Assembly (NCBI GenBank): GCA_037043455.1
Contig: JAWPHD010001801.1
Location: 186,001 to 250,000 of the forward strand
From: Cyrtodaria siliqua
Lineage: Eukaryota > Mollusca > Bivalvia > Adapedonta > Hiatellidae
Length of the DNA stretch: 64,000 nucleotides
Reading direction: 5' to 3'
Part shown: positions 56,137 to 64,000 of the stretch, piece by piece
How positions within the stretch are numbered: the stretch's first letter is position 1
How the letters are laid out: every line of letters starts with the position of its first letter
Program-made: the position numbers and the translations under genes
Notes under the pieces: generated by a model
What the model saw: only the letters and a program-made list of their open reading frames with translations
The model's database searches: none
What the model was told of the DNA's origin: nothing

Positions 56137-56389
56137 TGTTGTTTTGATGCTCTGGAAAGCGAGACGGATTACAATAAAGTACCCGTACTTTGTCTAGGCC
56201 TAAATGCATGTAACTTAAATCCTATGCAAAATTATGTGTTGACCCACTTGTTATCTGGGGTGATGTTGTTTTGATGCTCTTGAAAGCGAGACGGATTACA
56301 ATAAAGTACCCGTACTTTGTCTAGGCCTAAATGCATGTAACTTAAATCCTATGCAAAATTATGTGTTGACCCACTTGTTATCTGGGGTG
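56137..56389 (+). repeat. 127-bp tandem duplication upstream of the ligase gene
   Basis: tgttgttttgatgctctgga, aagtacccgtactttgtcta, ttgacccacttgttatctgg occurs at 56137 and again at 56264, nearly identical. It lies 260-510 bp before the first ATG, where a promoter could be. Confidence 0.92.
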
Positions 56390-56647
56390 TGCTCATTATT
56401 AAACTGTGAACCGTACTTATTTAAAGATAACCACTCTAATATTTACCTTGTAGTTAATAACGTTAGTTGTCTAGTACTAAGAGTGTATGCTATAATTGGC
56501 AAAATATTATGCAGGTGATTAGTTTATGATTCTTTAATGCTGCATATACACATTTAAAATTAGTGTTGAGGTGTTCGGACTTTCATTGGATTTGATACAC
56601 GGAGCACACGCTATTTATCAGTGATAGGCAAAATACATCGAGATAAA

Positions 56648-56754
56648 ATGGTTGTAACTGGAAGAGTGTCCGCCAGACTTGTAAGTGCCGCCAGCCGGTC
56701 TGTGTCTCCGGGCTTGCTGGCACCATGGTCTGTATGTTCTCAACATGGGCATAG
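56648..56754 (+). CDS. 4CL-like acyl-CoA synthetase, exon 1 with leader peptide
   Basis: The ATG at 56648 opens 36 codons reading MVVTGRVSARLVSAASRSVS, then PGLLAPWSVCSQHGHR, to the donor AG|gtatgt at 56754 (phase 2). It is rich in Arg, Ser and Ala with no acidic residue, as in mitochondrial targeting sequences; that location is inferred. The phase-2 end joins the exon at 57380 as AG+T (Ser). I chose this ATG because it is the first in frame that gives the leader; a GTG at 56621 is in frame but not a likely start. The upstream in-frame context and the 127-bp duplication suggest that this is the 5' end of the gene. Confidence 0.7.
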
Positions 56755-57379
56755 GTATGTGTGTTTCATCTTTTCACTATATGTTTTCTATATACGTCGA
56801 TATTGGGTGAAAACTTTGACTGCATGTGTGTATTAAAAGAAATAAATAAAATAATGGATACATCATACAAAAATCTTTCTGAAATACTGGACGTCGGACG
56901 ATAATGCATGACATTTGCATGATATACTGGGAAAGTTAGATGCATGGGGAGTTTCTGATGCCATGTTAACCGTCGCAATTCGAGGCTCAGGCAAACAATA
57001 TACTGACGACGAGTTCCGAACTCTGTGGCCCAATATAAACGGCTTTAACTAGCCAAGTTATAATTTAAAGTTACCAACTCATAATTCATTATACGCATAT
57101 ATTTAATCTCGGGTAGTTTAAGTACCTGTCAATAAACCTATACTTTTAATCGGCACATATATACATTCTTTTATGACCTGAATACATGGATAGGGTTTGG
57201 ATTATTTGGCGGGTTAGTGCCTTGAACATTATGGTGTCTATCTAAAAAACTGTCTTTGTGTAGACACTGAATACAACAACTAAATAAGAAGTTTCTGCAT
57301 TCGTGTACAGACAATGATAGTGTTTCTCCATCAAACGGAGACACAATCTTTCCCATGTATTATAATACATTTGTTTTAG
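56755..57379 (+). other. Intron 1, carries one copy of a dispersed repeat
   Basis: 57000-57225 (actgacgacgag, tataaacggctttaactagc, cttttaatcggcacatatat, gacctgaatacatggatagg) resembles 58900-59215 in the next intron. Nothing else recognised. Confidence 0.6.
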
Positions 57380-57557
57380 TCCCCAGATAGGATGTCGGAG
57401 ACCTATCTCCATGACACCGGAACTGCATGTGGTAACCAAGGATATTAACGGCGACACCATCATCAGGAGCCCCTTCCCGGACGTCCACATTCCCGACACT
57501 TCCTTCACGGAGTATGTCTTCTCGAGGTTACACCAACATAGAGATCTCACATGCATG
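57380..57557 (+). CDS. 4CL-like acyl-CoA synthetase, exon 2
   Basis: Acceptor ttgttttag|T at 57379/57380 (phase 2) and donor ATG|gtgagt at 57557 (phase 0). It reads PQIGCRRPISMTPELHVVTK, DINGDTIIRSPFPDVHIPDT, SFTEYVFSRLHQHRDLTCM. The block IIRSP.PDV.IPD.S.TEYVF...... is the N-terminal signature of 4-coumarate-CoA-ligase-like and luciferase-family adenylating enzymes. Later AGs at 57386 and 57390 would run into stops, which supports the acceptor at 57379. Confidence 0.9.
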
Positions 57558-57775
57558 GTGAGTCTATGTATAGCGCACCCACTGAAGTACAGAAAGTGTT
57601 CATCTGGGTGGCATCATGACAGTCAATAAATCATTCTCATTTGTTTATGTAAAAAAATGGGATTGTAACTAATTTAATGTGCCATTTTACATTTTCAGCA
57701 GCTCCTTATTATTGTTTTGATCCTTTTCATAACCAGAAAACTAAGTTACCCAAGTGAGTTTGAATGGTGTTTGTG

Positions 57776-58615
57776 AGAGATTGTCATTGTTCATCAGCCT
57801 GTTTCCTCATCACACAGCATGGGGTTCAGTCATTGTTCATCAGCATGTTTCCTCGTCACACAGCATGGGGTCCAGTCATTGTTCATCAGCATGTTTCCTC
57901 GTCACACAGCATGGGGTTCAGTCATTGTTCATCAGCATGTTTCCTCGTCACAAAGCAGGGGGTTCAGTCATTGTTCATCAGCATGTTTCCTCGTCACACA
58001 GCCTGGGGTTCAGTCATTGTTCATCGGCATGTTTCCTCGTCACACAGCATGGGGTTCAGTCATTGTTCATCAGCATGTTTCCTCGTGACACAGCATGGGG
58101 TTCAGTCATTGTTCATCAGCATGTTTCCTCGTCACACAGCATGGGGTTCAGTCATTGTTCATCAGCATGTTTCCTCGTCTCACAGCATGGGGTTCAGTCA
58201 TTGTTTATCAGCATGTTTCCTCGTCACACAGCATGGGGTTCAGTCATTGTTCATCAGCATGTTTCATCGTCACACAGCATGGGGTTCAGTTATTGTTCAT
58301 CAGCATGTTTCCTCGTCACACAGCATGTCGTTCAGTCATTGTTCATCAGCATGTTTCCTCGTCACACAGCATGGGGTTCAGTCATTGTTCATCAGCATGT
58401 TTCCTCGTCACACAGCATGTGGTTCAGTCATTGTTCATCAGCATGTTTCCTCGTCACTCAGCATGTGGTTCAGTCATTGTTCATCATTATGTTTCCTCGT
58501 CACACAGCATGGGGTTCAGTCATTGTTCATCAGCATGTTTCCTCTTCACACAGCATGGGGTTCAGTCATTGTTCATCAGCATGTTTCCTCGTCACACAGC
58601 ATGGGGTTCAGTCTG
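57776..58615 (+). repeat. 46-bp minisatellite, 18 copies, open in all three forward frames
   Basis: Unit cagcatggggttcagtcatt, gttcatcagcatgtttcctc, gtcaca, with 18 occurrences of the tttcctc block. The unit has no stop in any forward frame, and 46 is not a multiple of 3, so each frame reads the same 46-residue periodic peptide. It lies in intron 2; I treat the 300-residue frames as non-coding. Confidence 0.93.
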
Positions 58616-59698
58616 TACATTTTCAACAACTCACAATTGAGAAGGGTGCTTATTTAAAACTTTGATATTGCTTATTGCGTACATTTATGCAAAAACATAG
58701 AAGAAAAATACGAAATGAATTATACATGCGTTACAATAGTCATATTGGACACTTGTCTCATATATATGTACAATGTAACAAACGATGATGCAAAATACAA
58801 ACAGAATACAAAATAGCAGACACAGGACCCAGCCATTAGAAAACACGATCTTTAAAGTCACTATCCCGCCAGTAACATGTGTACACTGTTTCTAAACCTA
58901 CTGACGACGAGTATATAATATTATAATATATAACTTACATATTTTGAGAATCCAATCACTACAGACGACACGATATAAACAGCTTTAACCAGCTAAGCTA
59001 AACCCCAAAAATTTGAGCGCGTCGAATTAAGATTTATAAAGTCATAATTCATTTTTTGCATATTTAATGGCGGGGTATTTTAATAACCCGTGAATTAACC
59101 TATTCTTTTAATCGGCAAATATGCACTATTATAGGACCTGAAAACCTGGATAGAGTTTTGATAAATGGTTTTGTTGTTTAATTTTGCCTTGTTTTTGCGG
59201 GTTAGTTCCTTAAAGGGATTCATGGTTAAGGCTTCTTCATATTTACGGGAAAATACAAAGACTGCAGTATATATAAACATGAAGTTAAACACACAATTAC
59301 AACATTAATTACATTACAAACATTACAGAAATACATTATTTGCAGACCATCAAGTTCCTGATTACAAAACAATGATAACTCACCAGGAAACCATTATATT
59401 AACGTTCTGCAACTAAACATATAATTCTACTTATATAAAAGTGAAGATATAATATTATACTCGATTCACACAAATAAAAGGATTGAAAATTTGAATACCG
59501 ACCTGGAACTGTCAAAACAGGATGCTAACCCGGTTCCTAGGATCGACCAACTCTAGCAATATTCATCCCAATTAAAGGAGAATCCTACCAGTTGCTGTTA
59601 ACAAGCTCGGAAGTAAAATGTGTATGTTTTTTCATTGCATTTGCTTTCGTATGAATAGGCTTGGAATTAAAAAGCACTTTTATCGTTCTCTTGCACAG
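58616..59698 (+). other. Intron 2 remainder, second copy of the dispersed repeat
   Basis: 58900-59215 matches 57000-57225 in segments (ctactgacgacgag, gatataaacagctttaacca, cttttaatcggcaaatatgc, gacctgaaaacctggataga, gcgggttagttcctt). No exon recognised. Confidence 0.6.
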
Positions 59699-59906
59699 GT
59701 AGACTTCCCAACAGACAGATCGTTCACTGGGGCACATATAAAGGAGATGTCCATAAAAGTTGCGAGTGCTTTGAACAAATTGGGGTATAAGCAGGGCGAT
59801 GTGATTCTGTTATTTGCCACAAACTGCCCCGAATATACGATGTTTTTCCTAGCATGTGGAGCTCTCGGAGTGGCCGTGACAACTGCAAATCCCGTATATA
59901 CAGCAG
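59699..59906 (+). CDS. 4CL-like acyl-CoA synthetase, exon 3
   Basis: Acceptor cttgcacag|GTA at 59698/59699 and donor CAGCAG|gttggt at 59906 (phase 1). It reads VDFPTDRSFTGAHIKEMSIK, VASALNKLGYKQGDVILLFA, TNCPEYTMFFLACGALGVAV, TTANPVYTA. The segments (L.K.G...GDV...) and (N.PEY...FLA....G.V.TTANP.YT) are conserved in the adenylation-domain N-terminal subdomain of 4CL-like ligases. The phase-1 end joins the exon at 60422 as G+GT (Gly). Confidence 0.95.
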
Positions 59907-60421
59907 GTTGGTAACAGTCGTTGTTCCAATATCCTGAAATCCTAATATCCCAAAATCCTGCAAAACACAATTGGTACACGCTTTTTAATAGAAAAAAATC
60001 ACATTCTCTGAAAATATGTGAGCGTTGTAGTTTAGTTTAAAATGGTAATTATATGAATAATTCAATAATCGACTGTCATAAATTCATTTACAAGAAAAAC
60101 ATATGAATGAGGTCAAATCGAAAATATACCTGATTTTGTGACATAATTGTGAGTGTTGCGTAGAGCAGACAATATTTATTAACACAAAATATACACAATT
60201 TAAACACGCAAGAGGCTTTGAAAGATATTCAAAGCAGAGCTCTAATGAGATATGAATGATAAATACTCTAGTAGTTAACACTGTATGAGAGTAATGCCGG
60301 GTACTAGTAGTTTATAATGTGGCCTAATGGATTGTAGCTTAAGCCGTAGGGATGCATCAATTGGCATGTACAAAAATTTAATAGTTGTGTCCTGAAGTTA
60401 ACAATATATTGCCCATTACAG

Positions 60422-60540
60422 GTGAGCTGGCACGACAGATGCTCCACAGCGAGGCCCGTGCCGTTGTTACCATGCCTGGTATGTTACAGACTGTAAGAAA
60501 AGCCATGAGGTCGGAACAGAAAGTACATGATCAAATTAAG
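60422..60540 (+). CDS. 4CL-like acyl-CoA synthetase, exon 4
   Basis: Acceptor cccattacag|GT at 60421/60422 and donor AAG|gttagc at 60540 (phase 0). It reads GELARQMLHSEARAVVTMPG, then MLQTVRKAMRSEQKVHDQIK. Continuing from exon 3 it gives NPVYTAGELARQMLHSEA, matching the family pattern NP.YT..E(L/I)..Q...S.A. The extent is set by the phase match on both sides. Confidence 0.93.
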
Positions 60541-62534
60541 GTTAGCAATACAGCAATTGACATCAAACATTTAGTTAGAGAAACATATTTCCCTCTAGTA
60601 CATTGACATGGACATTGTTGGCTGCTACCACTACCGGTCAACACAACCGGAAATGGTCATATTCATTAAAACGCATGATTTGTGAAGAATTCTTCATTAG
60701 CAAAACAATGTGACCTATTTGTGACCTATGTGTGTGTCGACGTGCCGTAAAGCATCATTCATTCATTCATTCATTAGCAAAAGTAGGTTTTACAGCATAC
60801 AGTCAACCAAAACACGTATTCAAAACAAACAACATTTACAAGGGAAAGTAGAAGCAAAGTATGCGACACTATAAACATAAAGGGGTTGACAACATGGGTA
60901 CCGCCTTGAACTGGTCAGTGACAACAGGAGCGCAACAATTCAAAGTATTTAATATTGTCACTTTATACTGAATTTAAAGTAACTTTTCAATCAAAATACT
61001 GAACCAGATACTGAACAAATAACATTCATAAAAGGCCGTATTTACACTGCCATAGAACAAATAGAAGCTTTAGAATATTCCAATAACATTGAATGACAGT
61101 CATACGGTGAAAGCATTTTATTTACTCATCCATACATTTCTATTTGTTACTACTTATAAATGGATGGCCTTGGATGACACAACATGTTTAAACGTAATAA
61201 CTTGTTTACATTATTCTTTAAACTATTCAAGGGCAACTGTATATTATTGATTTATCAGAAAATGATATCAAGGTAACACTATATCCTCTTAAAACTGAGA
61301 CTCATAAATAGGCATTACACATTTTAACACAAAGATGATACTTTTTAAATGTATCTTGCGAATATAAAAAACAAAACAAAAAAACTCCTAGAAAGTCACA
61401 AAGCAAGTACTCATTGATTTGGCAGAAGCCAGAGCAACAAGAGAATAAACCATAAAGGACACCGACGAGGCACGATTTAAGACAAACATTACCATTTCTT
61501 TCGGGATATCGTATTGTCCACGATATGTCTGTCGGGTCAATGCACAATCAAAGGGTGAACTGTAAATGGGTCAATCACTAAATATACAGTGCGTTACAAA
61601 AAAGTAGCGTCATAACCTTTTTTTTTATAGATGTTTTAACACGTTTAATACAGATTATATGAAAGTGATCAAGATCAATGATCTTACGAAGTTTGATTTC
61701 GTTGTGATACTCCTTGTTGTAGAAGAGTTCTTAAATTACTTTTATACTTTTACAGTCTATCAATAATAGCAACGGTAATCATGGTAACGGTAGCCATGGT
61801 AACCAAAGCCATTATGGAGTTGCTTATTGAAAAGTGTAAATTAAGCCTAAGTGTCTAACTTTCTGCAGTAAGTATCTCGTATTTCGGGGTTCATGTTATA
61901 GAGGAAAACACCAAGCATTTACAAATAACAAGAGGTCCTCGAAACGCCAGGTACAGAAACAATGTTCAATCCGTAAGGGATGCAAATCCTACAATTTACA
62001 AACATAAGAATGATAAGTATACTCAATTCATTTAAAAACGCACCATTTTTGATTTTCGATTATTTTTAGTTCGCTGTTTATTTGTTCAAATCAAGATTGT
62101 ATTTTTTGTTAGTACACAAGTCTCTTTGTCCCAAAGGTTAACATATGGCGATAAACAGTTTCATAAGATTTGCTGTACTTCTTTTAAATATATTTCAAAA
62201 TCTATAAATTCCAAAATTACCAAGTGTTGCGTTTTCAAATGTACTGAGTGTATGTCTTCATTTAAAACCCCGGTTATCTTACCTTGTAGTACGTACTACA
62301 CGCCAGGGTCCGTATTCACCAAGCTTCTTAGCAGTGTATTAACTTGTCACATTTTATCAAATGTTTAAACACCTTTAATATCAATTTAAGACGTTTTATT
62401 AATAATGCTTATACGGTTATGGATAAATAAAACATACAGCTAAATATTTATCTTAAAATAGATGGTTTGTAGTGTCCCTGAGAGGTTAATAAGGATATTT
62501 AAAAATATGTAAAATTCTTAAATTTTTTAATTTC
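60541..62534 (+). other. Intron 4, first part, no feature recognised
   Basis: AT-rich DNA with a (catt)n microsatellite near 60750-60775. No exon-like similarity. Confidence 0.5.
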
Positions 62535-62845
62535 AGCTTAGGGGTGGGGGTGTAAGATTTTGGTCAATTTTACGGTCCGTTTCTAGCCTCATAAAACGGT
62601 TTCGGTAGTGCATTGATATCGTAAAAAAGTCCGTTTTCAAGTAAAAAGATTTAACAATGTATTAATTAAAGCACTCATTAGCCATTATGCGTCAAGCGAG
62701 CGAGAAAAAAATTTATACTGAGGGCGTTCATCGAAATTGGTTGATATTTTATCTACAGTAACATGGGCATACATGTATGATCCGGAATTTTTAGGTGGGG
62801 GGGGGGGCGCCCCGGGTGCGCCCCCACCCCCTGTATCCGCTGGTG
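62535..62845 (-). mobile_element. Single-unit relative of the element at 55110, minus strand
   Basis: Read on the minus strand it contains, in order, the C-rich end, catacatgtatgcccatg, ttactgtagataaaatatc, ctcgctcgcttgacgcataa tggctaatgag, ttgaaaacggacttttttac, cactaccgaaaccgttttat gaggctagaaacggacc and taagctgaaat. Only one core unit is present, against five at 55110. Confidence 0.85.
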
Positions 62846-63817
62846 TTGCATGCATTACATCCATTAAATGATTTAAATGCGTGTCATGCAGTTAATTACT
62901 TTGAGTGCCTTAGAAAGGTTTCCGGATTGTTTTAATAAATATGACCGGTAATATTCAGGGGCGTAGCTAGACCATTTTTGATGTGCAGGCCTGACTATTT
63001 CTAGTGGGTCCGGGCATGCTTCCCCGGAAAATTTTGTTTGAAAACGTAGAACCTCTCTGGTGCGTTTTGGCGTATATTTAGATATACATTTAAGCAAATC
63101 ACTTCAAAATTTAACAAATTCATACACTGTTATTTGATTGTTATATTTTTCAACCATGAATGTGAAAATTATGTGCAGGCCTGGACCTTTTGGCCTAAAT
63201 AGGTGGCTACGCTACTGCAATTACAATAACTGACAAAACCTTCTCAATTTTGTCTATATTTGGAAATAGTATTTTAACTTATGATATCAATTTATTTATT
63301 GGTACATATATAAACTGGTTTAAACGGCGGTGTGTTTTAGCCATTGACCGTTCCAAGGCGGTATTGCTATTGTCAACCCTTTAATGTTTGCGATGTCATA
63401 TACCTTTAATTATCCGTGTATCTGTTTTTTATGAGTGTTTTTTGGTTGACTGTGGTCCTTCAATGCTACATTTCCTGTTCGATATGTATAATGTATCCAA
63501 CTTTATTTGTCTTCTCATTTAAACATACATGGTGAGAAAACTGCTACTGGTAAACATGTATTAAATTATGCATTTAAACATTTTCCAGAGGAGAATGGTA
63601 TCAACTCAAGTAACTATTTAAAATAGTATGTTAAACAATATTGTAATGTTTCTGTCAGGCGCTAGCGTCCGCTTATATACGTGATCATTATCAAAAACAA
63701 AACGGCAAACATTTTGTTTCTATGGTCGTCTCTATATAATGTATACACGTTTTTTTCAGGAAAGCATTCATTCAGTCATGACAAAAACTGTTAAATACTG
63801 CCCTTTATTTATGCCAG
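62846..63817 (+). other. Intron 4, last part, decayed repeat
   Basis: 62955-63215 contains a decayed element whose ends read ggggcgtagctagaccattt and aataggtggctacgctactg (inverted). Nothing else recognised before the acceptor at 63817. Confidence 0.5.
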
Positions 63818-64000
63818 GAGATAATTGTCATAGGTGAAGCAGAGGGATGTCGGCCATTTACTTCCCTACAAGAAGATGATGGGAAGGCATTTCCTGAAAA
63901 TGTTGACCTTGACCCTTTACATGATGTCATAACACTACCATATAGCAGCGGAACAACAGGGCTGCCCAAAGGTGTAATGCTGACACATAACAATCTGATC
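63818..64000 (+). CDS. 4CL-like acyl-CoA synthetase, exon 5 with ATP-binding box I (partial)
   Basis: Acceptor tatgccag|GAG at 63817/63818, phase 0, open to the window end. It reads [76 protein letters not shown] is box I, the phosphate-binding loop of the AMP-forming acyl-CoA synthetase superfamily. These enzymes adenylate a carboxylic acid with ATP and then form a CoA thioester. The substrate cannot be told, because the acyl-binding region and C-terminal subdomain lie beyond the window. The sequence is closest in style to metazoan proteins named 4-coumarate-CoA ligase-like; animals have no lignin pathway, so that name does not indicate substrate. Confidence 0.96.

Noticed and set aside
57387..57391. 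Alternative acceptors AG 57386 and AG 57390 for ligase exon 2
   Set aside because: With the phase-2 end of exon 1 they produce an immediate TAG, or a frame closed shortly after; only the AG at 57379 keeps the conserved frame.
57754..58665. Overlapping forward frames of about 300 codons (His/Ser/Cys-rich periodic protein)
   Set aside because: They are translations of a 46-bp minisatellite with no stop in any frame and lie in an intron of the ligase gene; no splice use is needed to keep the ligase exons in phase.
60750..60775. CRISPR-like or short regular repeat
   Set aside because: A simple (catt)n microsatellite. No spacer-separated palindromic repeats are present in this eukaryotic window.

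Overview
The window is AT-rich, intron-rich animal DNA dominated by repeats. Everything recognisable fits a mollusc, most likely a bivalve: a collagen prolyl 3-hydroxylase, a 4-coumarate-CoA-ligase-like acyl-CoA synthetase, tRNA-derived SINEs, a Jockey/CR1-type LINE fragment, and many short elements built on GTCCGTCCG heads with ATGAAACTT internal motifs. The species assignment is inference. Nothing looks bacterial or viral.

Gene 1 (about 336-28279, + strand) is the 3' part of a prolyl 3-hydroxylase (P3H/leprecan) gene. Seven consecutive exon positions join with matching splice phases. They carry the iron-binding HxD (21206-21214), the distal His (27995), the 2-oxoglutarate Arg (28025) and a C-terminal HDEL ER-retention signal. 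Two exons, 13102-13197 and 16302-16427, are diverged duplicates of each other, both phase 0-0, and look like mutually exclusive alternatives. Three splice sites of this gene are embedded in tandem repeats whose unit contains the splice site itself: a 21-bp minisatellite running into the acceptor at 4254, ten 55-58-bp copies of an acceptor plus exon start at 19341-19900, and at least six roughly 89-107-bp copies of an exon end plus donor from 21241 to 26560. The last array is split by a four-level nest of transposable elements.

The region 28280-56600 has no intact cellular gene that I can recognise. It holds short TIR or palindromic elements, SINEs (one nested inside another), a 320-bp higher-order repeat array (34743-37600) inserted in an 81-bp minisatellite, several minisatellites (31140, 40270, 41290, 47500, 53485), and an 8.4-kb element with terminal inverted repeats of about 250 bp (42961-51348). 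That element contains one exon resembling the N-terminus of KRBA2/Ginger-type integrase transposases and a nested, broken LINE. A fragment of a Ulp1-like cysteine protease lies just outside its right end.

Gene 2 (56648 to beyond 64000, + strand) is an AMP-binding acyl-CoA synthetase of the 4CL-like group. Five exons join in phase. The first encodes a short Arg/Ser/Ala-rich leader that may target mitochondria, and the last visible exon carries the ATP-binding box I. The rest of the gene lies outside the window. The two genes have no evident functional link. Names come from recognition of conserved motifs by eye; no search was run.
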